From Hyposmocoma kahamanoa (Eukaryota; Arthropoda; Insecta; Lepidoptera; Cosmopterigidae), in assembly GCF_003589595.1 (NCBI RefSeq), contig NW_020654422.1:19008243-19072242 (forward strand): 64,000 bases of DNA. The letters are read 5' to 3'. Below the pieces are notes generated by a model that worked only from the letters and a program-made list of their open reading frames with translations, was not told the origin of the DNA and did no database searches. The position numbers and the translations under genes are program-made. Below, in pieces: positions 1 through 10,844 of this stretch. Position 1 is the stretch's first letter. Every line of letters begins with the position of its first letter.

Positions 1-16
1 AAGTAACTTTTCTTAC

Positions 17-266
17 GTTTTTTAAATCTGCGTTATTATATTTAAATAACATTGGTCTTAAAATTCTACAACGACGAGAAACTTTTAATAACTCTGTAAT
101 GTAAAGTCAAAGTTTTGTTTTTTGTTAATGTTTGTTCGGGAATTTGACCATTTATCAATGTTCGATTTTCTGTACATTACTTATATGTAAGAACTTTGCA
201 TTTTTCCTAAAGCATGGGTAAATAAAGTAGAGAAAAAAATAATCTTACCTTTTTACTTGGATTCAT
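17..266 (-). other. Candidate first two coding exons of an unidentified gene leaving the window on the left
   Basis: On the minus strand an ATG at 266 opens six codons (MNPSKK) ending at 249, directly before a GTAAGA donor. A second open stretch at 91-17 follows a TTACATTACAGAG acceptor, is exactly 25 codons in the same phase, and ends before another GTAAGA donor. It encodes a basic segment rich in Arg, Leu and Lys (starts LLKVSRRC). If real, the gene is transcribed away from TMEM41B and would share the GC-rich block near 490-615 as a promoter region. The acceptor choice (second AG of AGAG) was made to keep the frame open. No family is recognised. The basic, Leu-rich start could be a mitochondrial presequence, but that is a guess. 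Confidence 0.3.
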
Positions 267-484
267 GTATGGTGTAAGTGCTCACGAAGGACCTCATCGC
301 AGTAACGCTCTTTAATAGAAAGTTCACTTTCACAAGTTTCACTTGTTTGTTCCACGTACACTTTATGTAATGTTTCACTAATTTTAAATCAATTTACAAA
401 ATAAAATCTAACACTATTGAGATATTCTCAGAAGTTTTATTTTGGTGGAAGTGTTTTGGTGAAGCGTAAGCACAGTTGTACATC

Positions 485-620
485 AAATTAGTGCGTCTCG
501 GATGCGGTTGAACCCGGTCTGGGGAGTGGGACTATCTGACTTGACCGGCGGCGCGTTAGCGGTGGGCGGACGAAGGCGGAGTTCGGGGCGAAGACGCGGG
601 CGGTGCGGCTTCTTAGTACC
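485..620. promoter_or_regulatory. GC-rich, CpG-rich block, possible divergent promoter
   Basis: This block is clearly GC- and CpG-rich (GGCGGCGCG, GGGCGAAGACGCGGGCGG) inside otherwise AT-rich DNA. It lies between the candidate minus-strand exon at 266 and the TMEM41B start codon at 1382. Promoter function is an inference from composition and position. The stretch from 620 to 1381 holds nothing recognisable apart from two weak opposed open frames with no coding signature. Confidence 0.35.
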
Positions 621-1381
621 TGTTCATTATTTTTTTAAATTAACTAGTGTACTAAGAAACGCTTCTGTTTAAATTATATAATATCGCCTGATTCTCCGTT
701 TTTATTTAATTGATTATTGATTATGCAAGTTTATGCCAGTTCTATGTATTGTATACCCTTTTCAAACTTTTGCCGCGCTTGTGAAGGCGGGACATGACGT
801 TCCGTTATATATGCCTGAACGGTTTAATTAACTCTATCCAACTCAGGAATTAATTGTTCTCGGAGGGTTTATGAAAAGTTTTATTTGCAGATTTTTCCTT
901 TGATGATGTAAAACAATTGTACGTACAATGTGAAATAAAATGTACAAATTCAATTAACAAAGTGTATTTGAGATACTTCTTGATTTTCGTTTGGATAGAA
1001 CGAGACGGTACGATACATCGTACGATCGCTTTCGTTTTGTGTAAACCGTTTTTGCAAGTACATTTCGTTTGCCAGAACGAGAAACACTTATTTCTCATAT
1101 ATGAGATAGATTTATTTTTCTGGGTAGTGGGCTACTGACTAGGACAAATAAGTATACACCTTAGACTATGTTGACATGCATGTCAAACACATGAAATTTC
1201 TTTTTTGTCATTGTCATACGATTTGATTTTTGTCATTTTTGTGCTCTAGCTTTATTTTAAAAGAAAACGATTTGAAATTTATATATTTAAAATCGTGTAA
1301 CAGAAACACGAGAGCTTATTTATTTTTGTATTTCGTAAAGTATTTCTTTCTGAAAGTTGTGACTTCCTCCAGACGCTGAAC

Positions 1382-4300
1382 ATGAATATTAGTGAACGTA
1401 GAGGAATGCACCATGGGCAGCGGAAGAACACAGGTTACATTCAAGATCCCTCTGTCTCCACTACGACCTTAGATCCTTACTTTCCTGTCACCAAGCCGAG
1501 AATACGAAATTGGAGAGCGGACTGTATTGGATTATTCTATCCTATTCCAAGTACTTCCAAAACTTCCTTGTTGTATTCCCTTGATCCCATCTTATTTTCC
1601 AGCTTTAATTACATACTAAGAATTTCTATAATAGTTGTTACAGATTTCCAATAGGCTAGTAGTGATATGGTTATTTTTATATTTCAGATGTGGACACAAA
1701 ATCTGATAGTTTTAAAAACTTTGACAGAGACACAAGTGATATATCTACCTCTAGAGCCTTAATTTTAGTATTTATTATTTTTATTTGTTCACTGATAGCC
1801 TTAGGACTCCTTTATAAACAATTTCCAGATATAGCGGAGTAAGTACATATTTCTATTCTGCCCTTTTTTGTCATAACCAATGGTCAGAAAAAGGTGTTCC
1901 ACTTATATAGTAATATACATATTGTATAGATATAGCTACAAGAAGCAACATAAAGTTATTAAAACCACCTATTATTAATTAATAACTTGTTCTGGATCTC
2001 CACATGAAAAAACTCCTATCTTTATTCTATTTATGAAGATAAATAGCCATACATAGGTAAGGCATGTAGAAAGCGTAATGGACTCCCAACCTATTTGGAT
2101 AAACTAGGGTGTTACAAAATGGAGAGTTTAACTGACCACAGACTTATGTTAGACCTGGTTTTCATGTATAAAATCTTGTGAAACTGAATAGATTGCCCTC
2201 CTGTTTGCCAATTATTTAAAATCTGCGTTCCAAGCCAGGTGCCCTGTCACTCGGTCGAACTACTCCATCCGCCGCCGTCTAGGACCAACCTTAAATATCA
2301 CTCCGCTATCGCTAGATAGTCAAGAAGCTTTAACGCGCTTGATCAAACAATAGATGTGTTCATCGATTTGTTCCATGTTTTTAAATCTAAAATACGAAGG
2401 AATCTATCTGGGCATAACTCATAATGTTTATTTTTCTTTACTAAATATTAATTGGAATAATTTTTTTGTTTATATTCCATTTATGCCCCCTGTTATTGCT
2501 TAAATTTTCTTTTTGTTTTTTTGCATGTTGTGGCACGTACAGATTTGAAGTCTACATTATTCTCTAGAGTTATTGTATGTACCACTGGCTGTTTTGGTAA
2601 ACAGTCAGTTATCTACTGCATTTTTAGATGGCACCTTTAGAATTACTTTAAAATCCAACTTCGACGATGCAGTAAAACCATTTCTGGAAAACCAGAATTC
2701 GAAATAGTAATGAATTAATATTTGGTGGTTTTAGCAACTCTATGTCGCTCCTTGTAGCTATATCTATACAGGTATCTATATATGTGGAATACCTTTTTCT
2801 GACCATTAGTCACATCATTCATTACTAATGCATTTTGTTTGAGAAATTGGCACTTAGTTTCTTAGAAAAATTTCAATTACACTGATTTTTCTTAACAATA
2901 AAACTGACACTAAGTAAGATATAAAAAAACTGCACAAAGGGAGTTTTAGATCTCGTTTCGCTGATTCCAGATAATATGTTGATAACAATTTCATAAAAAA
3001 TGTTCATTAGATTTGTTATGATAAGGAGTGCAGTATTGCTAACTCTATTAATAACAAATTGGTATTACATTTTTTTTATTTTTTTTAGGCATGAGAAACA
3101 GCATATCAAGCTTCCATGGGACCTAGAAGATGCTAAGCAATTAGGTCAGGTCTTAGACAGATATAAGGACAAATATTTCTATCAAGTATTATTTGCAGTC
3201 TTCTTAGTTTATATCTTGTATCCTTTTCACTTACAAAATGACATACAATATGCAAATATATGTCAGTATAGTAAATTATGTGCTGTCTTGTCGCAGATGT
3301 CATAAAACAATATGCAAGTAATTTAGCCATCAACTCTTTGAAAATGATGCAGAGTTGGTGCTGCACTGTGATGTTTAAAATTGATCTAATAATGATTGAT
3401 GTATGTTTGTAGGACAACAATCCTATATATTTAATAACTAATAAAATACTTTGTGACTATCTATAATAATCTGTAACTCATAATTCAGTTTGCAAACATT
3501 TGCAATACCTGGCTCTATTTTCTTAAGTATTCTTTCAGGGTTTTTATTCCCATTCTATCTAGCACTGCTCCTAGTCTGCTGCTGTTCGGCACTTGGTGCT
3601 AGTTTGTGTTTTTTCCTCTCAAATCTCGTTGGGAAAAAGTTGGTAAAAAGATTCTTCCCTGAGAGAGCAGAAAAGTGGTCGAAAGCAGTGAAAAAGCATG
3701 AGAATAATCTGCTTAACTACATTATTTTCTTGAGGGTGACACCCTTTTTACCAAACTGGTTTATTAACATGTCTGCGCCTGTGATTGGTGTGCCTTTGAT
3801 ACCCTTTGCTCTTGGAACTTTTATAGGTGAGATGTGGCATTAGTTTTGTAGTACAATCATTGACCTAGGTCAATGAGTAAAATATTCTTACTTATAAAGA
3901 TTCCGCAATCATTAGAAGATTGTAATCCATGTCATTAATAGAAGAACCCACTTAGGTTGAAATTTATAAAACAGACTAACTTCGAATAAGCAAAAGTGAC
4001 GACCTCAGAAAGTTTTTCGTGGTTAGAAAATAAACTTTAAGCAAGAAATTATGAAGAATATTCTAAGTGTAAATTAGTTTCTTGCTTAAACATACATAGT
4101 TTGTTTAGTAAATATGAAAAATTTGCTTAGCTTGCCATTTTTGCTTAGTCCCAAAACAAAGTTCATTTTAAAAATCTCAACCTAAGTTCTCAACACTACA
4201 TTTAAGTGGTATGCAAGTAGTTGCATTATGCCAATTCTGAATTTCTCTTTTCCAGGTGTAGCACCTCCATCTTTCGTAGCAATCCAAGCTGGCCAAACAT

Positions 4301-4425
4301 TGCACACACTAGCATCAACAAGTGATGCATGGTCATGGACATCTGTCACAATCCTCACTATTTTCGCACTCTTATCTCTTGTACCAGTATTAATGAAGAA
4401 AAAACTAAGGGAAAAGTTTGATTGA
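1382..4425 (+). CDS. TMEM41B: TMEM41B (stasimon) homologue, ER VTT/DedA-family lipid scramblase
   Basis: Five exons join in phase: 1382-1433, 1688-1838, 3089-3217, 3489-3826 and 4256-4425, all with GT/AG sites (one donor is a perfect GTAAGT). They give 279 aa, close to human TMEM41B (291 aa). The first membrane segment is about residues 41-60 (ALILVFIIFICSLIALGLLY). The conserved family core follows: IKLPWDLEDAKQLGQVLD, LQTFAIPGSIFLSIL, NYIIFLRVTPFLPNWFINM and GVAPPSFVAIQAG. Known for the family: an ER multi-pass scramblase needed for autophagosome formation and lipid mobilisation; the Drosophila member is stasimon. Intron 2 carries a 926-bp TIR element. The 3' end overlaps the convergent BRAP-like gene. 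The short first exon is supported by phase but is the least certain part. Confidence 0.93.
1881..2806. mobile_element. Non-autonomous DNA transposon with ~95-bp terminal inverted repeats, in TMEM41B intron 2
   Basis: The sequence at 1881-1975 (starts TGGTCAGAAAAAGGTGTTCC) returns as its reverse complement at about 2712-2806 with scattered mismatches. Shared blocks include ATAGATATAGCTACAAG and TAAAACCACC. The roughly 735-bp interior has no convincing coding frame. This is therefore a transposase-less TIR element or long MITE. The superfamily cannot be assigned because no clear target-site duplication is seen. Confidence 0.75.
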
Positions 4426-4450
4426 ACAGTTTGTTGTTGTTTTTAGTTAA

Positions 4451-4485
4451 TTTATTTAGAATGATTTTTATTTTTCGTTAATAAA
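4451..4485. promoter_or_regulatory. Opposed poly(A) signals of the convergent TMEM41B and BRAP-like genes
   Basis: On the plus strand AATAAA at 4480-4485 lies 55 bp after the TMEM41B stop; a second AATAAA at 4561-4566 lies inside the opposite gene's last exon. On the minus strand AATAAA (TTTATT at 4451-4456) serves the BRAP-like gene about 80 bp past its stop. The two 3' UTRs must overlap or abut. Confidence 0.55.
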
Positions 4486-4536
4486 TTGGTGTATTGTACA
4501 TTCCATTTACTCTAATTTGTACTTATTTCATGTTTT

Positions 4537-6868
4537 CTAACAATAGGAACCAATGTGTGCAATAAAAGTTGTGTTGCCTGCAGATGTTTGTATCACAGGT
4601 CTCCAGTACCACCAGTTGTACCATACTGAAATAAAAATACTCTATAAAAAATTGGCCATAGGTTAGTATAGACATTTAACATTATGAGCAGGATTGGAAT
4701 TATTAGAGTTACCACTAAGCAAAAGCCTACGTGCGCACTATGTCCGAGGGAGCACACTAAATGAAATATTTAAAAAAAATGCTAATGTTCCAAACTTTGA
4801 ATCTGGCCCTGATTTGTAAGATTTAATACTTCATTACAAGGGTGATCCTAAGGACTACTTCTGCCAAAGAATAACCTTGGACGTTCAAAAGAAAAACGGT
4901 AATAGCCATGGGCACTTCTTTAAGTAGATGATTAAAGATAGAAAATTTAAATGTAAGAGATTTCCTGGTTTAAGATACTTACATAAAAAAGTTTCCTTCA
5001 ATTCTACTTTCAATGTCTTGCATTGATTTTTACATTCCTCTGCTGGTAACAAATCCACTGTTCTACTACCACTCAGAGAGAGCAGAAAGGAATAACTACA
5101 CTCAGTATCAGGTACTTGGAAGGACTGTTGACTAGAATCAACAATAATAAACCTTTCAGTGCTCTGACCAAACTTTGGAACAACTTTTGGCCTTGGAATT
5201 ACTTGACGTAATAATCTAGCAGTATTCATGTTGTTAAATTTCCTGAAAAGTAAGCATAATGGAAATTAAGAAGTTCAAAAGGTAATTTTTACAAAAATAT
5301 TTTTATTTATTTACCAAATATAGAAGTTTTTCTCATCCTTCATTTGTTCTGACAGAAACATATCTTGTGGATTAATGTAATATTTATTGTTTACTAAAAT
5401 GCTGGGAGATTCCTTATCAAAGTAGTCTTTATTTCTTACATAAATACTCTGTAACTTATCTAATGTTATTAATTGTTGATCAGTCTGAAATGGGAGAGTT
5501 GAAACTAAGCAAAACCATGTAGGAACATTTTTATATATAATGTAAAGATATTAACCTAATGTTATTATTATGCAATATGTAGTATATTATACAAGAATTT
5601 TAATTTGTTTATTTAATGACACATGAGGCAAAATTTCAAATTAAGAAAAAATAACACTCGTTAATTGATTCCTAAATAAATGTAAAATTTAAAAGTTTGG
5701 TGTGAGATTCCAGTTGTACCTGTCAGGCAATCTTGATTCAAATTTTTTGTAACACCTCATTTTATGGGCAAGCAAATTACGCTTGGAATGATCACATTGA
5801 TTAAACAACTGCTCATTCTTAAGGCAGATTCCCCTGAGAAGAATAGGGAAGAAACTCTAGTAGTAAACTGTTTGAAAATAGACATTATTTTGTAGGTGCA
5901 CATTTACAATATTTGTTTGAAATCATAGTTTGAGACAACTTGAAGGAGCTAAAAGATTCTCAATCATGGATTTTGTCATCTGAACATGCAGAATCCCAAA
6001 ATTTTTTTTATAAAATAATATTAGTACAATATATTTGGTACAAAATGTTGGTATCACTACAGTTTCAAACCTCGTAAAAGGCTAATATTGAATTGATATT
6101 ATATATGAAACATTGAGTCTACTCCCATTCTCTCTCAATTGTTTCCGTCGAATGTGAGACAGAGAACGGCAGTAGGCCCCCAGGGGCACTTCTATAAAAA
6201 AACCTAGGTTGATACATTTTGTTGAGAATTTTATTAAAACGTAGTGACTGTGAAAATGATTGTCAAGAACAAGTTTAGTTTTATTTTTCAACTTGATTTA
6301 CCTCATAAATAAATGGTGCTCCATTTTGTTGATTCACAGGCTTTGGATCATAGACTTCTCTAACACTAGTCACACTACTGCACGGCCAACAATCCATATC
6401 CACCACGGTAAAGAATGGATTTTGTATTAGACATGTTTCATGGTAGAAATCTGAAAACACAAAATTATGTTTAGGAATTTATCTAAAAGCCTTATTATCA
6501 ATGAAACCTATGGAAACATACTCACCAGTCAACGAAGGGAATAAAGATATCAAAGGTATAGAGATCCGTCGCAAAAGTCTTAAGCCAGGATAAATGTATT
6601 CTTGCACACTGCACATCATTGTGCTGTACATGTATTTGCTGTTAAAAGCCGCTAAGAGCAAAACTAACACTCCTATGACTAATACCAGATATTTTACCCT
6701 GAATCGTAAACGAGATTGCGCCTCTGGAGTGTCTCTAGCGTCTAAAGATTTCAAGGATTCAAAGTAAAGTTTACGAAACTCGTCATCGCTCATACCGGCC
6801 TCTAAACATTGCCTTTTGAGTCTTCTTATGGATTCTGAATATTCTTGAAGTAAATTCTCGTCTACCAT
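4537..6868 (-). CDS. C6orf89 / bombesin receptor-activated protein (BRAP) homologue
   Basis: Five minus-strand exons join in phase: 6868-6526, 6450-6302, 5484-5315, 5242-4983 and 4625-4537, giving 336 aa (the human protein is about 350). The N-terminus is cytosolic and helical (MVDENLLQEYSESIRRLKRQ). One membrane anchor lies at about residues 60-76 (YLVLVIGVLVLLLAAF). The lumenal part keeps family landmarks: a WPCSSV cysteine pair (human TNDCEQ...CTGC), the LLRQVIPRPKV and SGSRTVDLLPAEECKNQCK block (human GSGEAMLQLIPPFQCRRHCQ), and a Trp/Tyr-rich C-terminus ending in SYC. Known for the family: a type II Golgi membrane protein with poorly defined function, reported to bind bombesin receptor subtype 3. 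Start chosen at MVDEN because the extra upstream codons lack an ATG. The homology call rests on motif order, not a search. Confidence 0.8.
5810..5875 (+). repeat. Dispersed repeat with the TCCCCTGAGAAGAA core (copy 1 of 3)
   Basis: The segment in BRAP intron 2 (AAGGCAGATTCCCCTGAGAA followed by a purine tract and AAACTCTAG) recurs at 13188-13240 in the same orientation and at 55790-55870 in the reverse orientation. It is a short non-coding dispersed repeat of unknown class. Confidence 0.6.
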
Positions 6869-7358
6869 TATGTAACACGTTAGCAAAAATAAAGTTTCTG
6901 TTTTATTTTGCTTTCAAAACACACGTTTGTAAATGAAGTGAAAAGAAAGACAGCCGACGGCCAACGAAAATTAAGGACCAAAATAAAGTAACTGTCAAAC
7001 TGTTCATGTCACTGTTTTTTTTATTGCAAATCTTGAACATTGGTTTTTCGAAGACCAAAGTAATACCCGTATGAAATATATTTCTATTTATTTTTCGAAA
7101 TATTTTTTGATCGTTTTTATTTTATTTTATAATTGCGCAAATAATAAAAGTTAGTCTTGAATAGTGGGAATCTCGAGAAAACCATTCCCGAACAAGCATA
7201 GCATTTAGCCTAGGCAGTTATAACACAGACACTGTTTAAGGAAATTTGTAAAAGATGCAGGTGTAGCGATATTAAAATTTCAAACACGCAGATGAAATAG
7301 TCGTATGAAAATAAAAGGTAATATAATGTTTCTCATTTGTTTACTTAAATAAGCATTT
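6869..7358. other. Intergenic: upstream of the BRAP-like gene, downstream of the MADF-BESS gene
   Basis: These 490 bp hold no coding signal. TTTATT motifs near 7115-7135 could be minus-strand AATAAA sites, but they are over 200 bp from the MADF-BESS stop. No other structure was seen. Confidence 0.5.
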
Positions 7359-8536
7359 TCAGTCACTGTCACATTCACTTTTAAGCTCTACAAAGTTCTG
7401 CGATGTTGGTTCTTCTAACATTACTGAATGTATTACTGGTGAGCATGGTTGGGGGTCATGCATTGGAAAATTATCCATTTCATTAAATTCGGCGTCAGCG
7501 AAAAGTTGCGCTAATTTTACTTTTAATTCCGCTTGCTTTCTTAATGTCAATCTTCTGAAGGTGGCTGCATAACTCATAAATAAAAGGTCAACGGCATCAT
7601 ATTTTGCTCTTTTATTCTCTGCTTCAACAATCTTCTGAAGTAACAATGAAGAAAGCGATGACGGTGAGTTAGTATCCAGATGCAGTAGTGATTGTGTGGA
7701 AGTATTGAAGTCTGGTGTTCGTGATAGCGGCGGAGGTCCTGCCCAGGAACAACCTGATAGTGGAGACGACAGCGAAAGTTCTGATGAATGTGGTAGTTCT
7801 TGGGTAAGTGATGATTGTTGCGGCCCAGTAGCATCGCCAAATTCGGATCCGTTTTGCAGCGTTGTTGGATTGGTAGTTGTTGGTCCTAATTTCAACGCTT
7901 TATCTAAAAATGCTAATTGTGAGCTCCAAGTGAAATAGCAATATTTTCTACCTATGCCTGATTGCCCTTTTACATGTTTTTTGTAGCGAATGTATCCGTC
8001 TCGCAGAGAGCGCCACGTCTCTTTTGCTTTGGAACCTAGAACGATAGTTGTAATTTATTGAAATTGACAAAAAAAAAAACTCCTATGCTTTTACCTTTAT
8101 TCTAAATTCCCTTTTTATGATGGTTGTGCAGTCAAGAGCAAGTCAAGCTTGACACTTAGGACTTTGGACTGTTCTTATTGTAAGCATAAGCAATGTAGAG
8201 TTATATGGTTATCGATCGTCGTCAATTAATGTCAGTTTGCACAGTTCTAGGTTATTGTTCTTATGTACAGTTCCACTATTTTTGTCCAATGTAAACTTGT
8301 ATTTATATCAAGTGTAAAGCTTGACATGCTCTTAACTCTTCTGAGAATTTCATAACCTACTTATACTAAAATTTAATTTACTAAAACTGTATACCTTCGA
8401 TATTCAGTTCCGCCGCGATGTTGTTCCACAACGTCGTTTTGTAGTTGATATTTTTGTACTGTTTGTGTGCTGGGTTGTAAATACATTGATACTTTCTGAC
8501 TTGTTCTATTAATTTTTCTTTTAATTCAATGCTCAT
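7359..8536 (-). CDS. MADF-BESS domain DNA-binding protein
   Basis: Two exons, 8536-8395 and 8035-7359, join at phase 1 (donor GTATAC, acceptor TTCTAG) to give 272 aa. The MADF (Myb/SANT-like) domain spans about residues 8-95: LIEQVRKYQCIYNPAHKQYK, then LWNNIAAELN, KETWRSLRDGYIRYKKH and the closing WSSQLAFLDKAL. A Ser/Pro/Thr-rich linker follows. A BESS motif lies at about residues 194-231 (DAVDLLFMSYAATFRRL, LRKQAELKVKLAQLF), then an acidic tail. In insects such proteins bind DNA through MADF, and BESS mediates protein contacts. Many copies descend from Harbinger-type transposon accessory proteins, so a domesticated transposon origin is possible. No target can be inferred. Confidence 0.88.
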
Positions 8537-8539
8537 TTC

Positions 8540-9095
8540 GTTCAAAATGGTATGCGTAATGTTAATTTTATAAATGCCACTTTACTCGCGTACACGCACA
8601 GGTCACGCGCAGCACTGATGCGTGCACATCAATAGTAAGTGTTGCCAGTGCCTTTAAGTAAAATATAACATTTTATTATTTGAAAAATTACCTTTTTGCT
8701 TCAACATTGTTACATTTTCATTTTTTTAATAAAAAGTATTAAAAAAGCAACGTTTCTACTGCGTACTGGGTCAAACATTGTGAAGCTTAATGTTGTGTTG
8801 CAACAAACATTACTATCTACTTTAAAGTCTAAGTAGGTACGCTCAAGAAAAATCAAGCTTTAATTAATAATTGAAACATTCTATTGTATTTGCGCCATCT
8901 CTGAGATAGGTACTTTATATTTAATTTGGTTAAGTTCGCAAATTATTTCGGATTTATAGTAACGCAATTATGACATTTAAAAATTATCAACGTTTTCAGA
9001 AGTTAATGAAAATTAAATTAATTACAATTAATTTTTTTAGTTGTTCTAACAAACAATTGAAACTAACAATTAAAAATGAAAGTACCGAATAAAAG
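8540..9095. other. Intergenic, upstream of the MADF-BESS gene
   Basis: AT-rich sequence with no gene. The segment 8595-8640 (ACGCGTACACGCACAGGTCA and nearby) is locally GC-richer and could be the promoter of the minus-strand MADF-BESS gene. The last 60 bp contain AATTG/AATTA low-complexity sequence resembling 9850-10040. Confidence 0.4.
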
Positions 9096-9096
9096 T

Positions 9097-9383
9097 GCAT
9101 TACGAATATGGGTGTAGGAGGTGGGTTAGGGGTGTGTTAGGGGATGGGTTAGGGGGTCGGTTAGGTGGTCGGTTGAGGGGTTCGGTTGGGGGGTCGGCTG
9201 GTTTGGCGATTGGGAGATCGGTTGGGGGCCCGGTTGGTTGGTCGGTTGGGGGTCCGGTTTGGGGGCCGGTTGGGATGCCGGTTGGGGTGCCGGTTGGGGG
9301 CCGGTTGTGGGGCCGGGGGGTTGTCCATTTGGGGGACCCAACCCACCCACTAACCCACCCCTAACCCACCTCCTAAACCCATA
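9097..9383. repeat. TTAGG-containing G-rich array, arranged as an inverted repeat
   Basis: On the plus strand 9105-9330 is a degenerate G-rich tandem array that starts with the motif GGAGGTGGGTTAGGGGTG and decays into GGTTGGGGGCCG units. At 9335-9383 the strand bias flips to C-rich, and the reverse complement restates the same opening, so the block is a large imperfect palindrome. The repeat contains the insect telomere word TTAGG but is not a pure (TTAGG)n array. Confidence 0.7.
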
Positions 9384-9705
9384 TTTGTAATGACTCCCGT
9401 TCCGCCGCCTCTTTCCGCGACAATACATCGGTGGAGAAGGAGGCCACCGCACTCCACGCCCTCTCGCTGCCGACCATGGTACGCACCACAGTCGACAGGG
9501 ATAGGTCGTGCCCCACCACTGCGGTCAGGGTTGACCGCTACTCGTCGAACTCCGGACATGTCTGCAGTGTGTGCTGGGCCGTGTCATCGGCGCAGCCATA
9601 CTGATGGCATTCGATCGTCGGTTCTCGTCCCACACTGCAAAGGTATTTGCTGAAGCAACCGTGCCCCGTCAGAACCTGTGCAAGGTGGTAGGAGATGCCT
9701 CCCCG
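9384..9705 (-). pseudogene. R1-clade non-LTR retrotransposon fragment (C-terminal zinc-knuckle region)
   Basis: The minus strand encodes the conserved R1-type C-terminus: ISYHLAQVLTGHGCFSKYL, then CHQYGCADDTAQHTLQTCP (the CCHC-like knuckle). It continues past an in-frame TAG at 9538-9540 into LSLSTVVRTMVGSERAW and SRKEAAERES. Only about 107 codons remain, so this is a dead 5'-truncated copy. It lies between G-rich arrays that contain TTAGG. In Lepidoptera the R1-clade element TRAS inserts in TTAGG telomeric repeats, so a telomere-targeting relative is possible but not shown. Confidence 0.78.
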
Positions 9706-9836
9706 ACCCAAACCTAACCCCCCAACCCAAATCCTAACCCCCAACCCAAATCCTAACCCCCAACCCAAGTCCTAACCCCCCAACCCAAAAAAAATCCTAA
9801 AACCCCTTAACCCACTGCCTAACCCACCCCCATATG
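9706..9836. repeat. Tandem array of a ~19-bp unit (CCTAACCCCCAACCCAAAT)
   Basis: On the plus strand the unit CCTAACCCCCAACCCAAAT repeats about four to five times with indels. It ends in the CCACCCCCATAT motif, a reverse-complement restatement of the 9097 array start. On the minus strand this is a GGGTTGGGGGTTAGG array immediately 5' of the R1 fragment. Confidence 0.75.
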
Positions 9837-9849
9837 CCCTATAAATTTA

Positions 9850-10040
9850 TCATAATAGTCAGTTTTAATTGTTAATTGTTAAACAAAAACATTGAAAATA
9901 TTGAAAATTGATTAATTGTAGATATACGCGATTAACGATTGATCAATTGTTCTCGCAACTAACAATTGATCAATCGTTAATTGCTGTTTCGCAATTGACA
10001 ATTAATTAATTGTCAATCTTTAATTGCCAGAACAATCAAA
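9850..10040. repeat. AATTG/TTAAT low-complexity palindromic tract
   Basis: Short self-complementary words such as AACGATTGATCAATTG, CAATTGATCAATCG and AATTAATTAATTG repeat and can fold on themselves. There is no coding potential. It separates the telomere-like array from the ORF1 relic. Confidence 0.55.
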
Positions 10041-10665
10041 TTTTGCCCAACACTGGCCCCGTCACGTTCGACCACGTCGATATCACTAGGCTGTTGAAGG
10101 ACATTACGTCCCTGAAGTCGAGCCTAGCGAGTTACAATGTAAATTAGAGTCTTCGGATAACACCGTAAATGAGCTGCGTGTCTATAAGCAACGCTGCTTT
10201 GGTACGTAGGTCACCAGAAGCTTCTAATGTAAACATGCGTCGTGGGGCGCAAAATGCATCCATTTGCAGTATCGAGTCGGCACATTCGAATGCACCGATT
10301 GCTGTAGCCACCGCGCGTGAAGCACTGCGATCCGCTGCCCGCCCCTCCGCCCCGGCGGAAACGTCACAAATGAGATAAAGCTAAATACTTCCTGGGGTCG
10401 AGCGGTTGGAGTCCCACTACAACGTGAATTTCAATTCGTTCGTGGTGAGAGTACCGACTGAACATCTATCTACCTTTATGAAGGAAAAATTTCGGCCGAA
10501 GGTTCTTATATCGGCGGTTCCGCGGCCGGTTACCTGACACCAGATTGCGCCACACATCGCCGACAAGAGCAATTCGTGTAGATTAGTTAGAAGTAGTGTT
10601 TCATTATATTGTATGTATGTTCGTCCTTAAGGTCTACCATGTGGCCTTAACTAAATAAATAAATA
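10040..10665 (+). pseudogene. Retroelement ORF1-like relic with an AAATAAATAAATAAA tail
   Basis: Broken frames encode FDHVDITRLLKDITSLKSSL (a coiled-coil-like segment) and later WGRAVGVPL followed by HLSTFMKEKFRPK, in the order typical of ORF1 proteins of insect non-LTR elements (coiled coil, then an F-P-K/WP-G block near the C-terminus). Several stops and frameshifts interrupt it. The end, GGCCTTAACTAAATAAATAA, is a LINE-type 3' tail. Family assignment is tentative. Confidence 0.55.
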
Positions 10666-10844
10666 AAATTACGGCAAAATTAAACCCAGTGTTCTGAGTA
10701 TGTACCAATGTGGTAACTCCACAAATGTAGCCGCGCAGCATGTACTATGTGTGCACGTCCACCGATCGACCGTGTATAGACTATGGACGCAAACATTCGC
10801 ATAATTTCGCAGTGCCCTTGCGTCACATGTGCCATTCATTTTAT

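Noticed and set aside
850..1138. Two opposed frames of 73-82 codons near the TMEM41B promoter
   Set aside because: Neither has a codon pattern, splice context or domain that would support coding.
9095..9364. Gly/Val-rich open frame on the plus strand and its Pro-rich antisense frames
   Set aside because: They are by-products of the G-rich tandem array; the 'protein' is only the repeat unit translated.
9105..9836. Reading the TTAGG-rich arrays as a true telomere
   Set aside because: The arrays are degenerate with ~15-19-bp spacing and not (TTAGG)n, and ordinary sequence with genes continues on both sides.
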